NCBI GenBank assembly: GCA_030052745.1 | Contig: JANBVO010000028.1 | Span: forward strand, 186,001 to 250,000 | Source of the DNA: Pleurostoma richardsiae | Taxonomy: Eukaryota; Ascomycota; Sordariomycetes; Calosphaeriales; Pleurostomataceae | DNA length: 64,000 nt | Direction of reading: 5' to 3' | Shown here: one piece after another, positions 10,701-21,750 of the stretch | Layout of the letters: the number at the start of each line of letters is the position of its first letter | Numbering within the stretch: the first letter of the stretch is position 1 | Made by a program: the position numbers and the translations under genes | The notes under the pieces: model-generated | The model's database searches: none | What the model was told of the DNA's origin: nothing | The model's input: only the letters and a program-made list of their open reading frames with translations

Positions 10701-13215
10701 GTTGTCGGTCTCCGGGACGAGAGCTCACTTGAACTGCTTGACACGACGCCAGTAGCCGCTGGAGGTTGACGCCAGGCCACGCATTGGTGCTCAGCTACCA
10801 CCCCCTGGCCCCGTCGGCGTGGGTGTGCCCGGTCATGGCTGCACACCTCAACCCCAGCTCTTCTCTAATTCCCCACCACACCGGCCGGGCCTCCCAGCAC
10901 CACCCCCATTTCCCTGTCTCCTCCCTCTCGACGCCACCAGCGTCCAGAACGGGAGACCCTTGCTCCTTTAGGCCTCGCTGATATAGCCTTGGTACACTCA
11001 CCCATGCAATGCCGCTGCCTTATCTCCATCCCTCACCACCTTCTCCTAGCGGGAATGCTGCAAAGAACCACCAGGATCTTGCAGGTGGGAAGAGCTGCTT
11101 CCAATCTGAGGAGAGCTCCTGCATGAGTTTTCGTCCAGGGGATCTAGATCATGTTCAAACCACCATATTGCGTCTCATTACCCTGGATCCTCAGGCCATA
11201 CCCGGTTCCTTTCTCCAACTACGTTCCGGAACAAGACTTTGGTGAGTCCGCCTTTTCCTCAATCCTCAGCAGACTTGCCCTCGCCTTTACCGCACAGCCT
11301 GGTCATGATGAACACCCTCTTGATCCTCGTCATCTACGGAGTAGTCACTCTGGAATAAGAGGTCTCCAAACCCTGATCGAACTGACACCTGACTCAGGCG
11401 TAACACGAACCCCTGTCACCGGGCCGCCTGGAAGAGCATGTAACGGTGTCATCACGGAGACAAATCTTTCCCTGTAACCATAGAGATGCAAAGTAGCCTA
11501 GGAGTGGCCAGAAGTGTTGTCATACGGGGTTGGCCACCGCTCGGCATATTGAGCCCCGACTATTAGGAAGGGTTCCATACCTAGGTTGATCACCAAGCCA
11601 GTAAAGGTCCCCGCGCAAGAAGCCTCTGTCGGGCTCTTCTCAAACTCCCAGTGGCACGCACCTGTTCTCACCCAGCATCAGCACCCACGTCGATACAAGT
11701 CCCTTGTGGAGGAGAACCATAACCATCTACTGGCTACTGGACTCCGCGCACAGAGACAGACAGCTCCGCGATCCTCGCGACTGTCAAAGGGTGCTTGTTG
11801 TCCGTCGTCAAGCACGCCTTTCCATTCGGATTATTTTCCTCCCACTCGGGCTTCGCTCTGGTGGAATAGCTGCCATTGGATAGCGGAGTATTTCCGTGTT
11901 GCTTAGAGCGGCCCTCCAGCCAACACGTCGAATATTGAGGTCGGCAACTTCCTTCCAATCCCCTGTCCTCGAGCAAGACAAACACCCCTTATTGAGTTCC
12001 CCTGCCACCCGCCTCCTCGAGGCGGCTCTCTCCACTTGACCTTTCACGTGCTCCTACTACTTGGCCCCCTCCTGCCGGCTCTTTGCCTCTTTCTTACCTG
12101 CTATAGGCACGCCATCCCACTCGCACACCGTTGCTTCCCTGTACCAAGCCCTGCCGGTCAAATCTGATCATACTAGCAGGCATACCCGCCCCTTTGGCTG
12201 ACGTCGTACTGGTACCTTGATCTACCAGCGGCTCTCCCCGACCTGCTCATATCCATGTGCGATATCCTTGCAGTACTTGCTCTGTCTTTGTCCTAATATT
12301 ATCCGGGTTCATCACTCATCCAGACCAAACTGGATCTTGGGGAGACCGTCTCTCCCACCGGCCCAGCGCTTCTCGACCCTTCGGCCTCCGCTCGCACGAG
12401 GCCATCCCCAATAGGAGTAGGGCCAAAGACCCCACGGACAAGCAGCACCCAAAACAGGTTCGTCAGCGCCTGGCTGCGATCTTCCCGGCGACAAGGAATC
12501 ACATAGCCTACCTCATTTGCCTCTAGTCCCCACCGTCTCCGGCCCCAGACCGTTCCCCTGGCAGTCCTGCTCTGCAGGTAACACCTATCTAACAGCTGGG
12601 AGCTGGCAAATCTTCCAGTGACACGCGGTCATCCTGTGTTTTCCTACCAGGCCTGTAGCCTGCCATCAGATAGTACACTTTGAAAGTCGGCCTTGATTCT
12701 TCGGAGAGCGATTCCCTCTGCCGAAAGGTCTATGACCTTGTCGCGCTGAGGTGCTTTCAGGCATTCTCCGCAGTGTTACATGGCTAGCATTGCATGGCGC
12801 ATCGGACCCTCGATCTCCTCCAGGCCTCTTCGAACCAGCTTGCGCCAAATACCTTCTACCGGCACTTAATTCGCGTCCTCGCCGGGTTACGGGGGCGAGC
12901 AGGAGCACCAGATCGTAGCATCAGGCCACTAGAGACGTGGTAGCTGCCATCTTGACGACCATCTCAGGCCTTGCTGGAGGAGACGATATACGCAAGCCAA
13001 TATCCAGCCCTCGAGCATCTTCCGACCTGCGAGCGCTCTTCTCTGATAAAATCTCGCCTAGCCAGCAACCCAGCTTGCAACCCAGGACAAGCATGCTGCA
13101 GCGCCTCACACTCTCTTTCCCTGGCCGAGAGCACCTGAGCATTGCGCAGAGCCTGCTCTAGCTTGTCGACCGATACCACTTCGCTTAACCCTAAGAACAA
13201 CAGGCAACCTAAACG
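4745..13215. other. Gene-free island of about 8.5 kb
   Basis: No open frame here reads like a conserved protein or joins across plausible splice sites. Frames up to about 180 codons exist on both strands but look like chance. The first few hundred bases are the promoter side of the MOSC gene. The last 2 kb are pyrimidine-rich on the plus strand, as in long leaders of fungal regulatory genes. The middle holds three exact copies of TACTCCGTA/TACGGAGTA (7851, 9897, 11335) and many GGTACC-type short palindromes. No tRNA, rRNA or transposon was recognised. Confidence 0.6.
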
Positions 13216-15775
13216 ATGAGCGACTACTACCAGCAGTTTCTATCCTCCATGTCTGGGGTTGCTGCTAATCCCAATCAAAATGCCCAAGATGCCCATCCAT
13301 CAACACAACCCCCGCCATCGCTACCATTTGCGAATGCGCCGATACCTAACCCATATCAGAGTCTTGGCTATTTCACCGGGTTTCCAGAACCGATTATGTT
13401 TAGCGGCCCGAAGTCGCAAAAAAGCCGAAGAAAATCTGCGCCGGGGATGGAACACATCAAGCATCGTCGCACGAGATCTGGTTGTTACACCTGTAGAAGC
13501 AGGCGTGTAAAGGTAAGTCCGCCGATACGCCGGCCTCAGGGACCTGCTAAGCCAAGAGCAGTGCGACGAGAACCATCCCATCTGTGACCGTACGAACACC
13601 ATCAATAGCTTCTTGCTGTGGAAATGCTGACAGGTCACAGGATGTCGAAAGGGCAAACGTGAATGCGTATACCCAGAGCCAGCCGGATCTAAGTCTTCGA
13701 GCACTTCCAAAGACGGGGCTACAAACTCGCAGCATGCGAGTCCAGAATCTTCGCACGATGAGGAGGACGAGACCGAGCGCGACCTCAAGTTGGACACGAT
13801 ACCAGACGAGGAAGAACCAGAGGAAGAGCCGACTTCCCAGACTACTTTCCGGGCCCCATCCCTTCTGCGTCGGGCGAGCACGACATCTTCCCTTAATCTG
13901 AAGAGGCTCGGCACGAGAACGCGACAGTCATCGGAGACACCTTCGTTGGAAGGCACCAAGAGCTCTTCTCCATCTGCATCGACAGGTACCGCAAATAGTC
14001 TCACTCCGGCAACCCATCAGTTCCCAGAACAGACCATGCAGATACCAGGCGCGCAGCCTGATTGGGCTCACCTACCCCCAGACCTCCGCTTCTACCTAGA
14101 ATACTACACCGAGAACATAAGCCATTTCCATTATTCCATGGTACATGACACTGACGACTTCTTTCGGATGATTCTCCCGAATCTTGCGTTACAACATCAG
14201 CCATTACTCTATGCCGTCGTTGGCTTTGCGGCGTACCACTGCACCCTCACAAATCCGAACGGCAAAATTCACGAGTTTCTGCAGTACTACAACAAGAGCG
14301 TCACCCTGCTGCTGAGTTCACTGAAGAGGAAAGAGAAGCATAATTTGGCAACCCTGATGACAATTCTACAACTGGCGACCATCGAGGTAAGGAAATGCGC
14401 TGTCGCATCTAAGTTCTTGACTGACGTGATCCTAGGAGTACCTTGGCGACTGGGTCAACCTGATGGGCCACCAGAGGGCAGCATTCGAAATCCTGACCAA
14501 TCTGTTCACGCCGGAGTCTGTAATGCAGACGCCGCTGAACCGCATAATCTTGACCTGGTACGTGCGCTTCGACGTCTTTGTTGGCCTGATGGGCGGTTTC
14601 CAAACGGCACTGCCCAGAGAATGGTTTACAACATTTGTGCAATACTGTCAAACACAAGTCGCCAATGACCCGGATAACATCAGTTGGAAGATCGAGGACT
14701 TTGCGGGACGGCTACGCCTCATATCGCGGGACATGTCTTTGCTCTTCGCTGGGATGGCGATGGGAGAAATGCCAGGGGATAGGTTTCTCCTTGAACACGG
14801 GCAATTGTCCCGCCAGCTGAGCGAGTGGAAAGAAGAACTTGATCGAGTTCTGGGGGATCCTGGCTATCTCGTAACGGATTTCAGCTACCAGAGGGAACCG
14901 GATCCGGAAGACTTTGTCAACCCGTACGCTCCAGGCACCCTTTACGACTACCCTCTGTTCGCAACCACGGTCCTCGGGTGCGAGTGGCACTCAATCGTCA
15001 TTATGCACGAGTCGCAGGTCATTCGAATGGCCAGAACTGATATATCAGCAGATCTGTCTAGATTGACTGGCCTTGCCTACGCTATATGCCAGATCTTCGA
15101 GACCGTCGAGTTCTGGCCAGCCAAGCCAAAAGGTGTCTTAATCACCTTGCACCCATGCATAGCTATTGCGACTCTATTTCTCCCGAGGGATGCGAAGCAC
15201 CATATGTGGATGAGGAGGAAATTCGCGCTCCTTGAACTCTCTGGGTAAGTGGACAGTCCTTGTTACCCGCTCAACATTGAGTCGACCCAGGTTAGAGCAC
15301 CAATCATCGACAAAGATAGAACTATCGGTGACTTGTATCCCTAGCATCTGCCTGTTGTTGATGCTTCGTCCTCTGTCTGCAATTCATGCCCCAAACACTC
15401 AGCCGACATTGCAGCTGGTCTTCCTAAATCCCGAAAGTTGTGCAACTTGTAACTGACTTCTTTGACCTACCCCTATTTAGTCTGATCTTCCCGCAGACGA
15501 TGCGCACCCGTATGGCCGAGCTCTTCCGAGACCAATCATGCCTGCGCTGGTGGTTGCCCAACGACGAAGGTTTTAGCCGCACTCTCCAGAGCATCCGTGC
15601 CTTCGCGGATGAACGGAATGCCACCACCGCTGTGTCTGCAGAAACCGAAAATCTTCGCGAGATCAAGCACATTTTTGCCGCGATGCAGCTAGACGTGGGC
15701 AGTGACGCTTCCCCAGTCGAAGCCGAGGGGAGCGCCAGCGCGTGGATGGATAAGGGGAAGGACTTCGTCGGCTGA
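13216..15775 (+). CDS. Zn2Cys6 fungal transcription factor
   Basis: A nuclear DNA-binding regulator of the Gal4-type binuclear zinc cluster class. Five exons (13216-13512, 13562-13589, 13641-14386, 14436-15244, 15481-15775) give 724 residues with consistent phases. The zinc cluster is C90-x2-C93-x6-C100-x6-C107-x2-C110-x6-C117, preceded by basic KHRRTRSG. A Ser/acidic linker follows (about 120-250), then a helical regulatory domain of the fungal_trans_2 type with QPDWAHLPPDLRFYLEYY and a WYVRFDVFVGLMGG segment. The first two introns split the zinc cluster into three pairs of cysteines, and exon 2 is only 28 nt. The last intron (236 nt) is much longer than the others. Target genes cannot be deduced. 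The start ATG has A at -3 and follows a long gene-free region that may hold its leader and promoter. Confidence 0.88.
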
Positions 15776-17542
15776 CAATTGTCGCGTCGATCCAATGCCC
15801 GCATGGAGACGATCGTTCGTCCCGTCATTTGACTGACCGCTCAATTTGCGAAGAGCTGGTGGACTGTACAGGTTCGGCAGGCCTGGCCACGGCGAACGTG
15901 AGAGTCAGACACTCCAGGAGCCAGGGGAGACCGGCAGGCCTGATTTCATGGCCCGCCTTCCGGATCTGCATCTCAGAGGTCTGGACCAGGAAGCAATTCC
16001 AGCAAGTCTATCGGACAACCCTGGCTATCTTCGTCTGGTTCTGGGGTATTCTTGCATTACTGCCAGGCTGAGCAGATAGCCGCTAAGGTGTCATCTCCTT
16101 CGACATGAGTAAAGGCGCTTAAGCGGAGACAGCATCCCATGAGGTGTTCGAAGCGCTCTGGGACTTAGACATGAGACAAACATCAGCTGGAGCCGGTAGC
16201 GGATATGCAGCGACCTGCATGCAGCATGCGACCCGACAGGGGCTCGAAACCGGTGGCCCGAGTGCCCTTCCTCCACACCAGCCTCTTGGAGATCCCATTC
16301 TTGTATCCCGGGTCCGTGTCATGGGGCCTTCCGACGGCAGACCCCAGGGCTAATGCAGGACGGGCGCTTTGAGCCTCTTCATCTTCTCCCTCTAACACCC
16401 TATGCGAAAGTACCTTCTAAACATTTGCTTCTCCTCTCTCCGTTCCCTCGCGGACAATCTTGGCGTAACTACATATTTTAAGTAAGACTTTTAATGATTC
16501 ATCTTTACTTCGATTCTCCTTGCGATGCTCGACCGTGGCAAAGGCATCACACGAAGCTGTGCCCTTGTCTGGATTGCTGGCGCAAGCGGTCAGCATGAAG
16601 CATGCATACCTTGGTGATACGGGACAAGGTTTCGGTTCGGAGGGGAAACCATTCTGGAGAAGAATCGGGTAAAACTACGGAGCTCATCATTGGAAACTCC
16701 GGCGAGACTTTTGCAGTAGATGCGGCTGTTGGGTTTTCAGCCTTGCTAGGGGACGAGACGAAAGGAGGAGGAGTAAAGGACACTACAAAAATAGCCACCT
16801 CCCCGCGGATGATCATGCAAGGCGGGAAGACGGGGAATGTGCGCAAGATGGGACGAACTGCATCATGCAAGCTCGCGGCTTTCCTTTTTTGGGCACTGCT
16901 GTAGCCTCGGGATGTGCCCCTTGAGACAGGTCGGACTTGTGGCGGCATCTCCATCCTCGTCGCCATCTCGTTCTCGTCTCAGAGCAGCTTCGAGTTGTTG
17001 AGCTGCTATGTTCGATTATCATTACCTTCTCCCATAGGCGTTCCCTTCCTCCTTTTCCGCTTTCCATTCTTAGTGTTATTGGAGGGATAGGAAAACGCCG
17101 CATCTATTAGCTGGGGAAGCTCCGAGTGTGTCACAGTGGGTGCTCCGTACGAGAAAACTCATATGCCCAGATCATAGCCGGCGACACTCGACGATAGCTT
17201 CGGGGTTGAGCATGACAACCGGATTACAGCGCAGGCAGCTGCCGCTTGCAGTCATCTAGAGCTATTATACCATGCAATACGAACTGAAAACTCGGGGTGC
17301 GAGTACCCCTTGTTAACATTATCCGTAGCCTCTCCTTCCGGCTTTCTGAATACAGAACGTCGGGCCGGTTGTCTGGCACAGAGACGTGGCATCGTCCAGC
17401 TCGTTAAAACAGGCCTTCATGGTGCGCAAGCCGCAGAGGCACATAGCATAGATATGTTCCAGGCATTTTTAGTGCTACAGTTCGTATCAGCTATCGAAGC
17501 AAGGCGTCCTCGTAAACCGCACCAGACATAAATCACTTTTAC
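15776..17542. other. Intergenic, between convergent genes
   Basis: This 1.8 kb stretch holds the 3' flanks of the Zn2Cys6 gene and of mob3. Short open frames are present but none looks conserved. A partial motif copy (CTCCGTAC) lies near 17143. I see no RNA gene. Confidence 0.5.
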
Positions 17543-19286
17543 TCATGAAGCAGCGGTTTCCTCCTCCGTCGAGGGAGCAGGCTTCTCGGTCTCCTCGTCC
17601 GTCGCGGGCGCCGCAGGTCCTGAAGTAGAGTCAGATGTTGACGGGCCTTCTTCCCCTTCAGGTACTTCGGGAGCGGTTGGAATGACCGCCTCTGCTTCTG
17701 CCTCCTCACCCTTCTTCTCCAGCTCGGAGGGTTCGGCGTTCTCCTCCGCTCCCATAGGAGCTTCAGCGCTCGTGCCAGCCTCCTCGGGGACGTCCGGGGC
17801 CGTCTCCTCCGCGCGTAAGTCTTCCACCGGCTCTTCCTGCGCAATTTCTGGTTTGTCCGCGGCAGCTTCGGGGGTTGGCGCGGGGTCGCTCTCTTCTTTG
17901 CGCGACGTGGCCCCTACCTCTGCGACGGGTGTCTGCTCCTGGGGAGACGCATCGACGACGGGCCGCTCGCCTATGTCGTGCTCGACGATGACCGGGACCT
18001 CGGCGACCTCGGGCTCCTCCTCCTCGAGTGTCTCCTGCGTCGTTATCTGCAGCTCCCTAAACCTGCTTGCCATGCCGGTGCTCTCGTCCTCGTCAGCCTC
18101 CATAACCGTCGTCACGGCGCTCCCGGTGCTGGGGCTGCTCCGGATGTGCCGCCGCGTGTTCGTCCTGCCGACCGAGACGAAGCTCTCCTCCTCACCCTCG
18201 CCGCGCTGGGAGGACTGCCTGGCTGCAGAGGCCTCCTGCGGCTGCTGTTGCTGCTGCGACCTCCGCTCAGTCTCCGGCGGGGCGGAGGAGCCACCGGAAG
18301 GAGCACCGCCAGCCGTGGCCTCGAGACCCTCGGCCTCGGGAGGAAGCTTGTAGTTCTCGGCGGGCAGCAGGTCGTACATGTCACAGACGGTCTTGAAGAA
18401 GACGTACAGCCCGGTCTGGTTCTCGACGCCCCAGAAGACGCCGCGGTGCTGGAACCAGGCGTGGGCGAAGATGCGGTGCAGCCGGCGGAAGACGTTGACG
18501 AGGCTCTTAAGCGCTGCGCCGCGGTCCCCGCCGGCGCCGCCGTGGCCGTCGCCCGAGGACAGCGCGACGAGACGGCTGGGGAACAGCTTCGGGTTCGTGA
18601 CGACGTTGGCGGCCCAGTCGAGGGTGTGGCAACAGTAGTCGATGGCGCAGCACGACTTGGGCGCGTCGTGCACGGCGCACAGGAACTGCCACTCGGAGGC
18701 GCGCATCTCCGGGCAGGTCGCGGCGCTGCAGGGGGGCGTGTCGAAGAGGAAGCCGACGATCAGGCTGTTGCACTGCGCGATGAGGAACCGGCAGAGCTCG
18801 TACAGCCAGAGCGTGCGGTCCGTGGCCGGCGGGGGCGTCGCGAGGAGCCGGGCGGTCTCGCGGGTGATGGGCTTGGTGTTGCCCGCGGTGTGGTGGTAGT
18901 GCAGGGCGGCGAGGTGCTCTTGCAGCTGGAAGGCGGAGTCAAGCTGTATGGCGAACGCGGGACGTCAGCTAGTCATCCTCCAGTCGCGAAGTGTGCTTGC
19001 CATGCAGATGTATGTGCCCAGATCATCGCACTGGAGGCAGCATCTCCAGAAAGGGAAGAGGGCATACCTCGTTAAGCGGGACGAGCGGCGGGCCAGCTGC
19101 CATGTCGGCGGCCTTCGTGCCTGGATGGACGCGGCGCTTCGCATTCGTGTCTATCGTGTTCTGCTCCATCCGCTGCGCCTGACGCTGCATTGAGCCGCTG
19201 CCCATCGAAGGCGACTTGGGGCCGAGCTGGATCTCGGCTGGCGGAGGCGGGCTGGGGAGTCGTGGAGAGTTCGGGGCAAGAGCCAT
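17543..19286 (-). CDS. mob3: MOB kinase activator-like protein, Mob3/phocein (STRIPAK component)
   Basis: Phocein-type Mob proteins are subunits of the STRIPAK phosphatase/kinase complex; in Sordariales Mob3 is needed for hyphal fusion and fruiting-body development. Two exons (19286-19068 and 18943-17543, intron 124 nt) give 539 residues. The Mob fold starts with LDSAFQLQEHLAALHYHH. It contains the zinc-binding pairs TPPCSAATCPE and the FLCAVHDAPKSCCAIDYCCHTLDW region (cysteines and His), followed by RRLHRIFAHAWFQH. The fold ends near YVFFKTVCDMYDLL. After it comes an acidic, Pro/Glu/Ala-rich tail of about 280 residues, longer than in animal phocein and typical of filamentous fungi. Alternative starts upstream in the same frame are not ATG, so 19286 is used. 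It is divergent from the zinc GTPase gene across 624 bp. Confidence 0.9.
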
Positions 19287-19910
19287 CGTGGGATTGCCAA
19301 AGAGCAAGAGAGGTGGTAGATGTAGGCCCTCGAGAGGCGGTCACCGGGTGGTTATAAGGTTCGCGGCAGGGGAAGCTCGGATGAAATCAGGTCATGCAGA
19401 CCACATTTGACCCACCCTTTGCCCCTCAAGCTCGCGTCAGTGGGAGGTGTATGGCCCTTGTGGTGCGATGCTGGTCGTCGCGAGCTCCCTTTTATTTTAA
19501 GCGCGGAGACGCAGATGGTAGGTTTGGCGGGTAGCTGCATCAGCTGTGAGGCCAATGCCCGATAACGTTTCGGCGCGTCTCAAAGCGTGGAGCTTCTTCC
19601 CTTATCTTGCGGCTTACATAATATGGCAGCTTCCCCAGAAGTCTGGTGGGTCCTGGCGCTGTCTAAAGTCATCATCACGGTCTCCCAGGTACTTAAAGCC
19701 GTCGTTGAGCGGAAGGGCGTAGAGCGACACGTGCGGCAAACATAACCTCGAGGACAATTGCCAGGGGACCTTCTCTCTGTCTTGCATTAGAGGCTTTGTA
19801 CGACGAAGCCACAGCCTTCTATTTACTCTTTCTAGTCACCAAATAAGATCGTGCGCTTGAGAGACTGAGAAGTCTTCAAAAAATCAGACGCCCCCGTCTG
19901 TTCACTTAAA
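19287..19910. other. Divergent promoter region between mob3 and the ZNG1-type gene
   Basis: This 624-bp stretch separates the two start codons and should carry both promoters and leaders. I see no open frame of note and could not pick a reliable TATA box or operator. Confidence 0.55.
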
Positions 19911-21332
19911 ATGGAGTTGGACGAAGATGCGCCGCCTGATCTCGTCGATACAGGATTTGACCTGCCGGAAGAAGAAAAACCAGTTAGAGTTCCCATAACG
20001 ATTGTCACAGGTACATCTCGAGTTTTTCATGGAATATTCCAATCTAGTGATTCCACAGCTGACCCGTATAGGATATCTCGGCGCCGGCAAGACGACTCTG
20101 CTGAACTACATTTTAACCGCACAGCACGGCAAGAAGGTTGCCGTGATCATGAATGGTACGCTATAGCCACCTCTTCACGAATTTCCTTTATTGACAAGCA
20201 ACTAGAATTCGGAGACTGTTTGTGAGATCATGTCCACTGTGGGTAGGGAGGTACTTACACCAGGACAGCTATAGATATAGAGAAATCACTCACGGTGAAT
20301 AAGAATGGCGAGTCCGTAGAGGAGTGGTTGGAGGTGGGCAACGGCTGTATTTGCTGTTCCGTGAAGTGAGTCATGCCTGTGGCCTTCGGCCGATTTCAGC
20401 ACCCGGCTGCCGAACCGTTGACTGACAAGGATCCAACTACAGAGACACCGGAGTGGCGGCTATCGAGTCGCTGATGGAAAAGAAGGGCAAGTTTGACTAT
20501 ATTCTCTTGGAAACGACCGGCTTAGCGGATCCGGGGAATATTGCCCCTCTTTTCTGGGTAGATGACGGGCTGGGCAGCACCATCTATCTTGACGGTATTG
20601 TCACCCTCGTCGACGCCAAGAACATCCTTCTAAGTTTAGATGACCCCGCGGGCAAGGTCGAGGGTCATGATGAGAGCGATCACGACCATGGCCCTGTCAT
20701 GACGACGGCGCATGTGCAGATATCGCATGCGGATGTCATCGTCATAAACAAGTCCGACCTCGTCGATGAGCAGGGGCTTCAGCGCGTTCGAGAGAGGATC
20801 GAGTCTATCAACGGGCTTGCAAAGATACACGTGACGAAGGAGAGCGTCGTTCCTCAGCTGGAAGGCTTCCTGCTAGACCTCCACGCTTATGACAAGGTCG
20901 ATGAGCTCAACGATACCGTCAAGGGGCATAGTCATCTCGACCCGGTTTGTGTTGAAGGCCCCTCACTATTGTGAGAGCATAGCTAACGTTGTGCAGACAA
21001 TATCAACAATATCAATACCAATCAGCTTGTTGGAGCCGAACGAGGTCGCTAAAGTAGACGCGTGGCTGCGGTCGGTTCTCTGGGACAACGAGCTTCCGCA
21101 CGAAGACATGGCCGCGCATGCAAAACCGTTTGAGGTGCACCGTACCAAAGGGCGGCTGGTCCTGAACAACGGTGCTACGAAGATGATTCAGGGGGTCCGA
21201 GAACTGTTCGAGATCTTTGATTCTCCAGATCATGTCACCACAGGTGCAGCCGGCAAGATGGTCTTGATCGGTCGACATCTGGAAGACTTTGACTTCGAGA
21301 AGAGCTTCCAGAAGACATTGAGCACGGTATGA
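19911..21332 (+). CDS. COG0523/CobW-family zinc GTPase, ZNG1-like
   Basis: COG0523 GTPases deliver metal ions; eukaryotic ZNG1 hands zinc to methionine aminopeptidase 1. Six exons (19911-20010, 20072-20155, 20206-20217, 20269-20365, 20443-20944, 20997-21332) give 376 residues. Visible motifs are Walker [13 protein letters not shown], the metal-binding CxCC in NGCICCSV, the switch ETTGLADPG, and the G4 motif INKSDLVD. A short acidic/His patch ([10 protein letters not shown]) and the C-terminal CobW domain follow. Exon 3 is a 12-nt micro-exon coding part of EFGDS. Two introns use the weak donor GTTTGT. The N-terminus reads [10 protein letters not shown] where animal ZNG1 has a CPELVP motif for its client, so the Cys is absent here; whether it binds the same client is uncertain. 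Confidence 0.88.
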
Positions 21333-21750
21333 TGGCGGGCCAGCTAGATAGTTAGAATAAGAACATCATGATGGGTGTAGCTGCAAGGGTCAAGAACGTG
21401 CCGATATGGTATGTAGTAGATCGTGATGGCTCCTGATGCGAGGCCGCGAATCACAGCAGCGAGGCGGCCCCCGGCCTATTTCCCCCCATCTCAGCCGCTC
21501 GCCGAAAACGGCATGGTCTGGCGGGGATGCACGGACCACACTGCATCTGCTGTAGCCTCTGCGCTAGCCTTCTTTCTCCTGTTGGCTTCCAACCGCGAAG
21601 GCACGCAAAACCTCACCATCTCTGGCCAAGTCTAGTGCATCTGCCACCATTTCATAGCCAATTCCCAACGTCACCTTCGAGCCCCCCTCCGTATGTCCAC
21701 GCCGGACGGTTAACACATCGAGTCGAACCATCCTTGAGGCGCCAGAAGCA
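21333..21750. other. Intergenic, upstream of NOT2
   Basis: About 0.4 kb containing the 3' flank of the zinc GTPase gene and the promoter/leader of NOT2. Nothing else was recognised. Confidence 0.5.

Noticed and set aside
15846-16079. Short plus-strand frame after the first Zn2Cys6 gene
   Set aside because: About 77 codons without family features, in the 3' flank; no splice site links it to the gene.
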